40,154 nucleotides of DNA from Lachnospiraceae bacterium (lineage in GTDB: Bacteria > Bacillota > Clostridia > Lachnospirales > Lachnospiraceae): positions 1-40,154 of the forward strand of contig JAAWIS010000027.1 in NCBI GenBank assembly GCA_022796475.1. Reading direction: 5' to 3'. The translations under genes and the position numbers were made by a program. The number at the start of each line of letters is the position of its first letter. Positions within the stretch are counted from its first letter, which is position 1. Positions 23,129 to 32,345 of the stretch are shown here, piece by piece. The notes beneath the pieces were generated by a model. It did not search any database. It worked only from the letters and a program-made list of their open reading frames with translations, and had not been told where the DNA came from.

Positions 23129-25297
23129 ATGAAAGAAATTAAAATAGATTTTTCTTCCAGAATGCAGCAGATTCTGAAGATTCTTTTGAATCAGGAAGGA
23201 GCGGTTCCAGTTAAGCTTTTGGCGGATCAGATGGGGATCAGTAAGAGAACCGTTCAAAGGGAACTGGAATCCGTGGCCCGTCCGCTTAAAAAATATGGTT
23301 TGGAATTTTGTTCAAAAGCTGGAAGCGGAGTGTGGCTGGAAGGCGAAACTGCTGATAAGGCTGAGCTGCTGTCACGTTTAGAAGCGGAAGACGGGCTGGA
23401 TATAACGGATAAAGCAGAGCGGAGAAAACGTTTGGTTTTGGAAATCTTAAGGGATAAAACAGTAAAAAAACTTTACTATTACAGTCAGCTTTTTGGCGTC
23501 AGCGAGGCCACAATCAGTACAGATTTAGAATCAGCAGAAGGATGGCTTTCTGATTTCGGATTAAAAGTAGTTCGCAAGCCAGGGCTTGGAATCTGTATAG
23601 AAGGAAGAGAAGGGAATTTTCGGCAGGCGCTCCGGGCTTTTATTGGTGAGAATATGAATTCTGCTATTATCCGTAATCTATACACTGGTACAAGGGAAGA
23701 TGGTGGAAAATCTGAAGAACTGATACTGTCAGAAATGGGACAAGGCAGCCAGATTCTAAAACTGGCACAGAATCAAAGCAATAAAAACATTTACCGGGTG
23801 CTGGATGAAGGGATTATGAGGCGGGTCGTTTCCAGCCTTCACCGGGTCACTGAGAAGCGGCTCAGAAATTTGACAGAACAGTCTTACACAGGACTGGTAA
23901 TTCATGTAACAATAGCAGTTAACCGGATTTTAAATCAGGAATTGATGGAGGAAAATCCAAAGCTTTTAGAACATATGGAGCGGGATGAGGACTTTCAACT
24001 GGCAGGAGAGATTATCCGTCAGTTGGAACAGGAATTTCAAGTATCGATCCCCCAAGAGGAAACGGCTTATATTTGTCTGCATCTAAAAGGCGCTAAGGTG
24101 CAGCAGTATGAGGGGGACAGCGCTTCCAGAGAAATGATTAAGGAATACCGGGAACTTTGGGTTCTGGTAAATGAGATGATTGATCGATACGATCCGGAAA
24201 TCGCCTATGCTTTAAAACAGGATGAGGAATTTGTTGTTTGGGGGTTAGTGGCCCATTTGCAGCCTACGTTAGTTCGGCTGTCAAATCATATGACGATTCA
24301 AAATCCTCTGCTGGAACATATTAAAACGGAATATCATGAAATTTATGAGCGGTGTACAGAAGTAGCGAAGGTTATCCAGGAGCGGTACGGCTATGAAGTT
24401 CCGGAAGCAGAAATTGGCTTTTTAGCGATTCATTTCGGTGCAGCTCTTGTACGGCTGGAAAACCGCCACGAAAATAAGAGAAAGGTATTGATCGGTGTAG
24501 TCTGTGCCAGCGGAATCGGCATTTCCAGGCTAATGGTATCAAAGCTGGATCGCTATTTTTCAGACAGGGCAGAGATTCAGGCATTTGGAACCTTTGATTT
24601 AAATCCTTATGTGCTGGAACGGCTTGATTTTCTGATTTCTACCCTGCCGCTTCAGGAAGAGATTGAAAGTATTTTGGTGAGTCCCCTTTTGACAGATGAC
24701 GACATTGAGCGGATCCGAAGGCGGGTAGTCTATTACGAGAGAATGCCAAAAAAGCAGTCTGTAGAAGACGGGTTTACCAGACAACTGGAGCAGGTAAATT
24801 TTATTGCCACGCAGATAAAACGGATGATTCAGGAAATGGGATATCTTTTGGTCAGTCCGGAAATTTCGTTTCAGGAATTGCTGCTGGCAGTCAGCGAAAT
24901 GCTGTCACCATACCATGACAGACGCCATCAGATTCAGGAAGATCTGAAAAAAAGGGAACGCCTTGGCAGCCAGGTGTTTGCACAGTTTGGATTTGCCCTT
25001 CTCCATGCGAAAACAAAAGGGGTAGGAAAACCAAGTTTTTCAGTATGCCAGACTAAGGGATTTCATCCCTTTCAAGATGCTTATTTTCAGGGAATTTCCG
25101 TGGTAATTGTTATGCTGCTGCCAGAAGATGAACATATTGAAGAAAACCGGCAGATTCTTGGCTTTTTAAGCGAAACATTGGTAGAAGAATACGAATTTTT
25201 AGAAACTGTGTCAGGAGGCAGCAAAGAAGAGATTCAAAGCATCCTGTCAAAATATTTGAAAAAGTTTTTCAACCAATATTTAGATCGGGTATCGTAA
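23129..25297 (+). CDS. mtlR: Mannitol operon activator, BglG/MtlR type with PRDs
   Basis: This 722-residue PTS-controlled activator contains, in order: N-terminal HTH (VKLLADQMGISKRTVQREL, about 31-49); a second HTH (about 110-150); PRD1 (about 190-290) and PRD2 (about 300-420), with conserved His as in YICLHLKGA and GFLAIHFGAAL; an EIIB-like domain starting KVLIGVVCASGIGIS; and a C-terminal EIIA-like domain with FALLHAKTKG. The start is set at 23129 behind AGGGGTGGAG; a longer frame to 22991 crosses the terminator and is unlikely. It should respond to phosphorylation by HPr and mannitol EII. Confidence 0.9.
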   Translation: MKEIKIDFSSRMQQILKILLNQEGAVPVKLLADQMGISKRTVQRELESVARPLKKYGLEFCSKAGSGVWLEGETADKAELLSRLEAEDGLDITDKAERRKRLVLEILRDKTVKKLYYYSQLFGVSEATISTDLESAEGWLSDFGLKVVRKPGLGICIEGREGNFRQALRAFIGENMNSAIIRNLYTGTREDGGKSEELILSEMGQGSQILKLAQNQSNKNIYRVLDEGIMRRVVSSLHRVTEKRLRNLTEQSYTGLVIHVTIAVNRILNQELMEENPKLLEHMERDEDFQLAGEIIRQLEQEFQVSIPQEETAYICLHLKGAKVQQYEGDSASREMIKEYRELWVLVNEMIDRYDPEIAYALKQDEEFVVWGLVAHLQPTLVRLSNHMTIQNPLLEHIKTEYHEIYERCTEVAKVIQERYGYEVPEAEIGFLAIHFGAALVRLENRHENKRKVLIGVVCASGIGISRLMVSKLDRYFSDRAEIQAFGTFDLNPYVLERLDFLISTLPLQEEIESILVSPLLTDDDIERIRRRVVYYERMPKKQSVEDGFTRQLEQVNFIATQIKRMIQEMGYLLVSPEISFQELLLAVSEMLSPYHDRRHQIQEDLKKRERLGSQVFAQFGFALLHAKTKGVGKPSFSVCQTKGFHPFQDAYFQGISVVIVMLLPEDEHIEENRQILGFLSETLVEEYEFLETVSGGSKEEIQSILSKYLKKFFNQYLDRVS

Positions 25298-25424
25298 CTG
25301 CAGGTTCACAGAATTTGTCACGATCGGCTGACGTCAAATGCCGGTTTCTTTTCATTGAAACCCAGAAGCAGTAATTTTATAATAAAAAGCATAAAGTCAA
25401 CGGCAGAATTTAAGGAGGTTATGT

Positions 25425-25946
25425 ATGTTCGGTTTCGGGAAAAAGAAAAAAGAAGAAAGCCAATCAGAAAAAAAAGGGACTTGTCCAGGAGCAGTTTTGC
25501 CAGAAGCAGAAAAGCCACAGCTTTTGGAAATGAAGAATATTTTGCTGGACTGCAGGGCAAAATCGAAAGAGCAGGTAATCCGGGAAATGGGACAGCTTCT
25601 TTGTGATAGTGGTTATGTAAATGAGTCATATGGAGAAGCTATGCTGAAGCGCGAGCTGTCCTTTCCGACTAATATCGGAAATGGTATTGCTCTTCCCCAC
25701 GGGGTAGAAGAAGCCAAGAAGGACATTAAACACTCTGGAATTGCAGTTATGGTATTTCCGGAAGGAACAAACTGGGGCAGTGAGGATGTGAAACTGGTAA
25801 TCGGAATTGCAGGCGTGGGAGAAGAGCATCTGGAAATTTTAAGTATTATTGCAGAGCGGATGTCCGATCCGGATGCAGTTTTAAAGGTGGTATCCGGCAG
25901 CAAAGAAGAAATTTACCGCACCTTTACGGGGAAAGGAGAAGTGTAA
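25425..25946 (+). CDS. mtlF: PTS mannitol EIIA component
   Basis: This 173-residue cytoplasmic phosphocarrier passes phosphate from HPr to the EIIB of the transporter. The N-terminal ~28 residues are a charged extension (GFGKKKKEESQ). The EIIA domain has NGIALPHGVEEAKK with active-site His92 and the C-terminal HLEILSIIAERMSD. ATG 25425 is 6 nt behind AAGGAGG. The stop TAA abuts the next start (TAAATG), a close coupling to the kinase. Confidence 0.92.
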   Translation: MFGFGKKKKEESQSEKKGTCPGAVLPEAEKPQLLEMKNILLDCRAKSKEQVIREMGQLLCDSGYVNESYGEAMLKRELSFPTNIGNGIALPHGVEEAKKDIKHSGIAVMVFPEGTNWGSEDVKLVIGIAGVGEEHLEILSIIAERMSDPDAVLKVVSGSKEEIYRTFTGKGEV

Positions 25947-26879
25947 ATGATTATTACAGTAACAATGAATCCAGCTATTGATAAAACCATAGATATTGAA
26001 CGGCTGGAGCGGGGCGGACTGAATCGGATTAAAAATGTGGAGATGGATGCAGGTGGAAAAGGGATCAATGTTTCAAAAACGATCCATGCCCTTGGGGGAA
26101 GCAGCCTGGCAACAGGATTTTTAGGTGGTAAAGCCGGAGAGATGATTGAAAGCGTTTTATGTGAGTATGGAATCAAAACGGATTTTATCCATGTAGACGG
26201 AGAAACCAGAACCAATACGAAAGTAGTAGAAGCGTTAGGGGAGGTTACCGAGTTAAATGAGCCGGGGCCTGTGGTAACAAAAGAGCAGGTGGAAGCGCTG
26301 CTTGAAAAATTAGAGGGCTATGGAGGGGCAGACACTCTGGTAGTATTAGCAGGAAGCATTCCAAAAGGTGTGGATCCGACAATTTATAAAGAAATTACGG
26401 AACGTGTCCACAAAAAAGGCGGGAAGGTTTTAATGGATGCAGATGGGGAGCTGTTTATCCATGGACTGGAGGCATATCCGGATATGATTAAGCCAAATCG
26501 GATGGAGCTGGAGGCTTATTATCATCTGGACTACCGGGCATCGGAAAGTGAACTGGTATCGATGGGAAAAAGGCTGCTGGCAAAGGGGAGCACGCTGGCA
26601 GCAATTTCACTTGGACAGATGGGCGCCTTATTTTTAAGGGAAGATAAGGCAGTGCGCTGTCCGGGGCTTACTGTAAAAGCCCACTCTACTGTAGGGGCTG
26701 GAGATGCTATGGTAGCAGCGCTGGCATATAGCTGGGATCAGAAACTGCCTTTTGAAGAAACCATTCGCCTTGCCATGGCAGCTTCTGCAGGAGCGGTTAC
26801 CACCATAGGAACCAAGCCGCCTGCAAGAGAAGTGGTAGACGAATTAGCAAAGCAGGTAACAGTCGAACCAGTTTTATAA
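25947..26879 (+). CDS. 1-phosphofructokinase family kinase (FruK/LacC)
   Basis: This PfkB-family sugar-phosphate kinase (310 residues) probably makes fructose 1,6-bisphosphate from fructose 1-phosphate. It begins TVTMNPAIDKT as in FruK, has the DAGGKGINVS substrate motif (about 31-40) and VVLAGSIPKGVDP. The C-terminal STVGAGDAMVAALAY contains the catalytic Asp. Its place behind mtlF and before a SorE-like dehydrogenase suggests that a 1-phosphate ketose is produced from the hexitol phosphate. Tagatose-6-phosphate kinase is an alternative. Confidence 0.85.
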   Translation: MIITVTMNPAIDKTIDIERLERGGLNRIKNVEMDAGGKGINVSKTIHALGGSSLATGFLGGKAGEMIESVLCEYGIKTDFIHVDGETRTNTKVVEALGEVTELNEPGPVVTKEQVEALLEKLEGYGGADTLVVLAGSIPKGVDPTIYKEITERVHKKGGKVLMDADGELFIHGLEAYPDMIKPNRMELEAYYHLDYRASESELVSMGKRLLAKGSTLAAISLGQMGALFLREDKAVRCPGLTVKAHSTVGAGDAMVAALAYSWDQKLPFEETIRLAMAASAGAVTTIGTKPPAREVVDELAKQVTVEPVL

Positions 26880-27026
26880 TCTAAAACGAAGCAGCAACAC
26901 AGATGTTGTCCGATAAGGGCTTATATGAGGGAGTATTTTATATAGAAACCAACAGTTTCGTCAGAATAAGCATTAAAATAAACATTTGAACAGGGAGAAA
27001 GAGAATTAAAAAGGAGAATGGAAAAA

Positions 27027-28286
27027 ATGAAAACAAGAGCAGTGAGAATGTATGGGGAAATGGATCTTCGGCTGGAAGAGTTTGAACTTCCGGAAATAAA
27101 AGATGATGAAATTTTAGTAAAAGTAATAAGTGACAGTATCTGCATGTCTACCTATAAACTGGTAAAGCAAGGGAAAAAGCATAAACGTGCGCCGCAGAAT
27201 ATTGATACGAATCCAATTATTATTGGCCATGAATTTGCAGGTGACATTGTTAAAGTAGGGAAGAAGTGGCAGGATCAGTTTAAGCCCGGACAAAAATTTG
27301 CACAGCAGCCGGCACTGAATTATAAGGGAAGCCTGGCGTCTCCGGGTTATTCCTATGAATTTTTTGGCGGGGCCTGTACGTACTGCATTATCCCTCAGGA
27401 AGTAATGGAGTTAGGATGCCTTCTTCCCTATGATGGAGAAAGCTATTTTGAAGCGTCTTTAGGTGAACCTATGAGCTGCATCATTGGAGGCTACCATGCA
27501 AATTACCACACAAATAAACAGAATTATCATCATGCAATGGGAACAAAAGAAGGCGGAAACATTTTAATTATGGGCGGATGCGGGCCTATGGGGTTAGGTG
27601 CAGTCAGCTATGGCATCCAGTTTGAAAACCGGCCTAAGAAAATTGTAGTGACTGATGTGGACGATGCAAAAATAGAGCGGGCCAAAGAAGTGATTCCAGA
27701 AGAAGGGGCAAAGGCAAAAGGTGTGGAACTGTTATATGTAAATACGGCAAAGATGGAAGACCCATTAAAAGAACTAATGGAAATCAGCGAAGGCCATGGA
27801 TATGATGATGTATTCGTATACGTTCCCATTAAGCCTGTTGCAGAATTAGGAGATAAGCTTCTGGCTTTTGACGGCTGCATGAATTTCTTTGCAGGTCCTA
27901 CAGACAACCAGTTTAAGGCAGAGATTAATTTGTACAATGTACATTATACAAGTTCTCATATACTTGGAACTACTGGCGGAAATACGGATGATTTAATTGA
28001 AGCGAACCGATTAGCGGCAAAAGGTGAAATTGAACCGGCAGTTATGGTAACTCATGTAGGAGGCATTGACAGCATTATCGATGCAACCAAGAGCCTGCCT
28101 TCTATTCCCGGCGGAAAGAAGCTGACATATACCCAGTTTGAGATGCCTCTGACAGCAATAGAAGATTTCGAAAGGTTAGGAACAACAGATCCGTTGTTTA
28201 AGAAATTATCAGATTCCTGCAAGAAGCACAGAGGTTTATGGAATGCGGAAGCAGAAAAAATTTTGTTTGACCATTTTGGAGTTTAA
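27027..28286 (+). CDS. Zinc-type dehydrogenase related to L-sorbose-1-phosphate reductase (SorE)
   Basis: This 419-residue medium-chain dehydrogenase aligns by pattern with SorE: MYGEMDLRLEEFELPEIKDDEIL (start), SDSICMSTYK with the zinc Cys, PIIIGHEFAGDIVKVGKKWQ, and MGGCGPMGLGAV as the nucleotide loop. The C-terminal part has FFAGPTDNQF, HYTSSHILGTTGGNTDD and PGGKKL. SorE acts on the carbonyl next to the phosphorylated carbon. Start 27027 is used because AAGGAG (27011) is 1 nt from the upstream ATG but 10 nt from this one. It follows the kinase by ~150 nt and likely belongs to the hexitol locus, taking the place of MtlD. Confidence 0.8.
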   Translation: MKTRAVRMYGEMDLRLEEFELPEIKDDEILVKVISDSICMSTYKLVKQGKKHKRAPQNIDTNPIIIGHEFAGDIVKVGKKWQDQFKPGQKFAQQPALNYKGSLASPGYSYEFFGGACTYCIIPQEVMELGCLLPYDGESYFEASLGEPMSCIIGGYHANYHTNKQNYHHAMGTKEGGNILIMGGCGPMGLGAVSYGIQFENRPKKIVVTDVDDAKIERAKEVIPEEGAKAKGVELLYVNTAKMEDPLKELMEISEGHGYDDVFVYVPIKPVAELGDKLLAFDGCMNFFAGPTDNQFKAEINLYNVHYTSSHILGTTGGNTDDLIEANRLAAKGEIEPAVMVTHVGGIDSIIDATKSLPSIPGGKKLTYTQFEMPLTAIEDFERLGTTDPLFKKLSDSCKKHRGLWNAEAEKILFDHFGV

Positions 28287-28351
28287 ACACCAGTACAGTT
28301 ATGGTGGCAAAGCAAATAAACATATCAGCAGAATAATTTAACAAAATTATA

Positions 28352-28380
28352 TTGCATTTTTTAATGTCTTTTTGTATGAT
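28352..28380 (+). promoter_or_regulatory. Sigma-A promoter of galE
   Basis: TTGCAT (28352-28357), a 17-bp spacer and TATGAT (28375-28380). The ~145-nt leader holds an inverted CTTAAAAT/ATTTTAAG (28460-28501) close to the start codon, of unknown role. Confidence 0.6.
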
Positions 28381-28532
28381 TAATGAAACAAGTAAATCCG
28401 TTTCCGGTAAGCAGAATCATGAAAGCGTGTTTGCTTGAAATCATTGTAACCGGGCGCTCTTAAAATTTCACCTATTTTTGTTTTTGCAGCAGATTTTAAG
28501 GGTACTCTAATCGTATAAAGGAGGAAGTGCAG

Positions 28533-29552
28533 ATGTCTATTTTAGTTGCCGGAGGTGCCGGTTATATCGGCAGCCATACCTGTGTGGAGCTGTTGCAGGC
28601 AGGTTATGATGTGGTGGTTGTGGATAATTTATATAATTCCAGCAAAGAGGCCATAAAGAGGGTAGAACAGATTTCAGGAAAGCCAGTGAAATTTTATCAA
28701 GTAGATTTGCTGGACAAAGATGGGTTAAATCAAGTATTTAATCAGGAAAAAGTGGAGTCAGTTATTAACTTTGCCGGGCTGAAGGCAGTAGGAGAGTCGG
28801 TTCACAAACCGCTGGAATACTACCATAATAACATTACCGGAACCTTAATTCTCTGTGATGTAATGCGCAGTCATGGAATTAAAAATATTATCTTTAGTTC
28901 TTCCGCTACGGTTTACGGTGATCCTGCATTTGTTCCGATTACTGAAGAGTGTCCAAAAGGTTTGATTACGAATCCCTATGGCCAGACCAAGGGGATGCTG
29001 GAACAGATATTAACCGATTTAAATGTGGCGGATCCAGAGTGGAATGTTGTGCTCCTTCGCTACTTTAACCCCATAGGAGCTCATGAAAGCGGCTTAATTG
29101 GCGAGGATCCAAAGGGAATCCCCAATAATTTAGTTCCCTATATTGCACAGGTAGCAGTAGGGAAGCTGGAAAAGCTTGGAGTATTCGGGGATGATTACCC
29201 CACTCATGACGGCACAGGTGTTCGTGACTATATCCATGTAGTTGATTTGGCAAAAGGCCATGTAAAGGCTTTAAAGAAACTGGCTCCCGGTTCCGGCGTC
29301 AGCATTTATAATCTGGGCACAGGCAATGGCTACAGTGTTTTAGATGTGCTTCATGCGTATGAGAAAGCATGTAAGAAAACGCTGCCTTATGAGATTAAGC
29401 CCAGAAGAGCCGGAGATATTGCTACTTGCTATTGTGACGCTTCCAAGGCAAGGGAGGAACTTGGATGGGCTGCTGAAAAAGGCATCGAGGAAATGTGTGC
29501 TGATTCCTGGAAATGGCAGTCTATGAATCCAGATGGATATTCAAACGTATAA
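28533..29552 (+). CDS. galE: UDP-glucose 4-epimerase
   Basis: This SDR-family epimerase interconverts UDP-glucose and UDP-galactose with bound NAD+. It has VAGGAGYIGSHT (about 5-16), DNLYNSS and FAGLKAVGESV. The catalytic Ser-Tyr-Lys are SSSATVYGDP (about 121-130) and NPYGQTK (about 146-152). LLRYFNPIGAHESG and RDYIHVVDLA follow. Length 339 residues, normal. ATG 28533 lies 8 nt behind AAAGGAGG; a GTG at 28527 is too close. It has its own promoter. Confidence 0.96.
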   Translation: MSILVAGGAGYIGSHTCVELLQAGYDVVVVDNLYNSSKEAIKRVEQISGKPVKFYQVDLLDKDGLNQVFNQEKVESVINFAGLKAVGESVHKPLEYYHNNITGTLILCDVMRSHGIKNIIFSSSATVYGDPAFVPITEECPKGLITNPYGQTKGMLEQILTDLNVADPEWNVVLLRYFNPIGAHESGLIGEDPKGIPNNLVPYIAQVAVGKLEKLGVFGDDYPTHDGTGVRDYIHVVDLAKGHVKALKKLAPGSGVSIYNLGTGNGYSVLDVLHAYEKACKKTLPYEIKPRRAGDIATCYCDASKAREELGWAAEKGIEEMCADSWKWQSMNPDGYSNV

Positions 29553-29561
29553 AAGAAAGCA

Positions 29562-30992
29562 ATGAAGATTAAAAAAATACGTTTTATTGAACCAGGAGAG
29601 CGTCCTTATAAAAGAACGGTTTTGAATCATTTCGTATATGACCGATATATCCGGACGCCCTCTGTGGGGCTGAATCTTTTGGCCACCATTGTAAAAAAAG
29701 AGTATGATGATACGTATATGTACAGTGAAGCCATATCAAAAATCCTTCGGAAAGATGTAGTCGATGCAGATGTAATCTTTATCGGTATTTTTACATTTCA
29801 GGCAAATCGCGGATATCAGATTGCACGGTATTTTAAGAAACATACCAATGCAATCGTGGTAATGGGTGGCCTCCATGCCTCTATGAATTATACAGAGGCA
29901 GTAAAATACTGTGACTATGTGCTGCTTGGCGAGGGAGATGAGTCTATTTTAGAACTGCTTCACAGCCTGGAAAAGGAGGAGCCCATTTCCTTTCCAGGAG
30001 TGGCCTACCGTCAAAATAAGCGTATCATTGTTACCGGAAAGCGGAAGCCGCCAGAAAACATAGACGGGATACCGGATCGGAGTTTAGTGTATCAATATCA
30101 AAACAGGGTTCACTATAATACCATCTGGCCGCAGATCCATGGGTCCAGAGGATGTCCTCATAATTGCGATTACTGTGCTTTGGTCCGGCATTTTGGTAGG
30201 AAAGTCAGAACGAGATCGGTAGAAGATGTATTAGAAGATATCCGCAGTTCCATTGCGTTTTTTAATTCCGGGCCATTTCCCCGACTTTTGAAAGGGGTAT
30301 GGCTTACGGATGACAACTTTTTTGCAGATCGGGAATGGGCGATGAACGTCCTTCATGGGATTATTGACAGCGGGATTCGTGTACCATTTACTGTTCAGGC
30401 CAGATATGAAGTGGGATTTGACCATGAAATGCTGGCTCTTTTGAAACAGGCTGGATTTTTTGAGCTTGCTCTTGGAATTGAGTTCATTGATGACAGTGAT
30501 TTCGAAGCCTATCACAAGAAAAGTACAGTAGAAGAAATTAAGCAGGCAATCAAAAATATTCAGAGCTGCGGTTTAAGCGTCAGGGGCCTGTTTATTCTGG
30601 GGGCGGATAACAACACACCTGGAATTGGAGATAAACTGGCTGATTTTGTAATCGAAAATCATATCCAGGGCGTTTTAATTCAATCTATGTATTTTGTGCC
30701 TGGAACGCCGGTATACCAGCAGAACCGGCACCGGCTTCTGCATCATAACTGGTCTAAATATAATGGGCAGGTAGTGCATTATCCCAAACAAATCAGCCCT
30801 TATCAGCTCCAACTGGAACATATCCGGGCAAGCAGACGGATCTATTCCGTTAAACGTTTGGCAAAGTCTTTGATTTTTGATGATCCGATTCATAAAATGC
30901 TGTTTATCGGGGAAATGTTTTGGCATAAAAGTATTTGCATGGATTTAAAAAAGGAGCTGCCCTATTTAAAGGAGCGTTCAAAGGAATATTAG
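29562..30992 (+). CDS. B12-binding-domain radical SAM protein
   Basis: This 476-residue protein has an N-terminal cobalamin-binding-like Rossmann part (DVIFIGIFTFQANRGYQ, VVMGGLHASMNY, YVLLGEGDESIL, about 70-130). A radical SAM domain follows with HGSRGCPHNCDYCALV (CxxxCxxC, about 188-203) and the later LTDDNFF and GIEFIDDSD. The C-terminal ~80 residues are unassigned. It starts 9 nt after galE without a strong ribosome site. The substrate is unknown; relatives are methyltransferases or hopanoid/tetrapyrrole-modifying enzymes. Confidence 0.85.
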   Translation: MKIKKIRFIEPGERPYKRTVLNHFVYDRYIRTPSVGLNLLATIVKKEYDDTYMYSEAISKILRKDVVDADVIFIGIFTFQANRGYQIARYFKKHTNAIVVMGGLHASMNYTEAVKYCDYVLLGEGDESILELLHSLEKEEPISFPGVAYRQNKRIIVTGKRKPPENIDGIPDRSLVYQYQNRVHYNTIWPQIHGSRGCPHNCDYCALVRHFGRKVRTRSVEDVLEDIRSSIAFFNSGPFPRLLKGVWLTDDNFFADREWAMNVLHGIIDSGIRVPFTVQARYEVGFDHEMLALLKQAGFFELALGIEFIDDSDFEAYHKKSTVEEIKQAIKNIQSCGLSVRGLFILGADNNTPGIGDKLADFVIENHIQGVLIQSMYFVPGTPVYQQNRHRLLHHNWSKYNGQVVHYPKQISPYQLQLEHIRASRRIYSVKRLAKSLIFDDPIHKMLFIGEMFWHKSICMDLKKELPYLKERSKEY

Positions 30993-31039
30993 ATCATAAA
31001 GCTTATTCTTGCTGCATGAAATACGTTTCTGTTTCCAGC

Positions 31040-31068
31040 GCATTTTGCCTGTTTCAATGCATATATTA
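31040..31068 (+). promoter_or_regulatory. Candidate sporulation (sigma-E/K type) promoter
   Basis: GCATTTT (31040-31046), a 13-bp spacer and CATATATTA (31060-31068) fit SigE spacing and the SigK -10 CATAnnnTA. Its position 32 nt before the LysM-GH18 gene is right. Confidence 0.45.
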
Positions 31069-31099
31069 AAAGTAAGATATGTGAGCACAGGGAAGTTTT

Positions 31100-32242
31100 A
31101 TGGAAATTTATGTGGTGAAGCAGGGAGATAATGTAGATCAGATTGCAGCAAACTACAATATTTCAGCAGAAACTCTTACAAAGGACAATCAAATCGAATA
31201 TCCTTACCGCCTGGCCGTAGGCCAGGCTCTTTTTATACGCGGAACTCTGGAAGGAGAAGAACCATTATATTCATTTGGATATGCCTATCCGTTTATCAAT
31301 TCCAGAACTTTAACCAGTACTCTGCCATTTTTAACAGATCTTTACGTGTTTTCTTATGGATTTACGGAAGAAGGAAACTTAGTCCCTCCAGCCAGCAAAG
31401 ACGACTGGATGATTGCAGCGGCACGAAATGCCGGAGTCCGTCCCGTTCTGACATTAACGCCTCTGGGGACGGATGGCAAGTTTAATAATAATCTGGTTTC
31501 AGCATTGGTGAGAAATCCAGACGTCCAGCAGCGTCTGATTTGGGAGCTGGGTCAAACCATGTTGGAGAAAGGGTTTTTAGGGCTGGATATTGATTTTGAG
31601 TATGTATTGGGAGAAGACAGAACAAGATTTGCACAGTTTGTAGCGAAAATACGATCCGTAATGAATATTTTCGGCTATTCGGTAACAGTAGCCCTTGCGC
31701 CTAAGACCTCTGCAAATCAAAAAGGACTGTTATATGAGGGAATTGACTACAGGCTTCTTGGAGAGGCAGCAGACAGGGTGATGCTGATGACGTATGAGTG
31801 GGGGTATTCACAAGGCCCGCCTATGGCAGTAGCCCCTATCAATATGGTTCGAAAAGTGGTAAACTATGCTGTGACAGAAATTCCAAAAGAAAAAATCAGT
31901 CTTGGAATTCCAAATTATGGATATGACTGGCCTCTTCCCTTTGAAAAAGGAATTACCAGGGCTCAGACAATCCATAACCTGGAAGCTGTGCAGATTGCAA
32001 TTGACCACGGTGCGGAAATTCATTTTGATTCGGTTGCCATGTCGCCATATTTTAATTACTGGCAGTATGGAATCCGTCATGAGGTATGGTTTGAAGATGT
32101 AAGAAGCATTCTTGCAAAATTTGAATTAATAAAAGAATACGGATTGTCTGGTGCCGGATATTGGCAGCTAATGAATTTTTTTAAACCAAATTGGCTGATG
32201 ATGGAAACATTATTTCAGATAGAAAAGGAGGGAAGAGGATAA
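31100..32242 (+). CDS. LysM-GH18 spore cortex/cell-wall hydrolase, SleL/YaaH type
   Basis: This 380-residue protein has one LysM peptidoglycan-binding module (residues ~2-48, YVVKQGDNVDQIAANYNIS). A family 18 glycosidase domain follows, with the catalytic DIDFE (Asp163, Asp165, Glu167), MTYEWGYSQGPPMAVAP and GYWQLMNFF. SleL/YaaH-type enzymes cleave N-acetylglucosamine links in spore cortex and lack a signal peptide, as here. The start is ATG behind CAGGGAAG. A candidate sporulation promoter upstream supports mother-cell expression. Confidence 0.88.
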   Translation: MEIYVVKQGDNVDQIAANYNISAETLTKDNQIEYPYRLAVGQALFIRGTLEGEEPLYSFGYAYPFINSRTLTSTLPFLTDLYVFSYGFTEEGNLVPPASKDDWMIAAARNAGVRPVLTLTPLGTDGKFNNNLVSALVRNPDVQQRLIWELGQTMLEKGFLGLDIDFEYVLGEDRTRFAQFVAKIRSVMNIFGYSVTVALAPKTSANQKGLLYEGIDYRLLGEAADRVMLMTYEWGYSQGPPMAVAPINMVRKVVNYAVTEIPKEKISLGIPNYGYDWPLPFEKGITRAQTIHNLEAVQIAIDHGAEIHFDSVAMSPYFNYWQYGIRHEVWFEDVRSILAKFELIKEYGLSGAGYWQLMNFFKPNWLMMETLFQIEKEGRG

Positions 32243-32345
32243 AACGTATAAAAATTCAATGACTATTGGGGGAATTTATGTTACAATCAAATAGGCAAAG
32301 CTTAAAAAGCACACAAAATAAAATAAATTCTGGAGGAAGCGGAGT

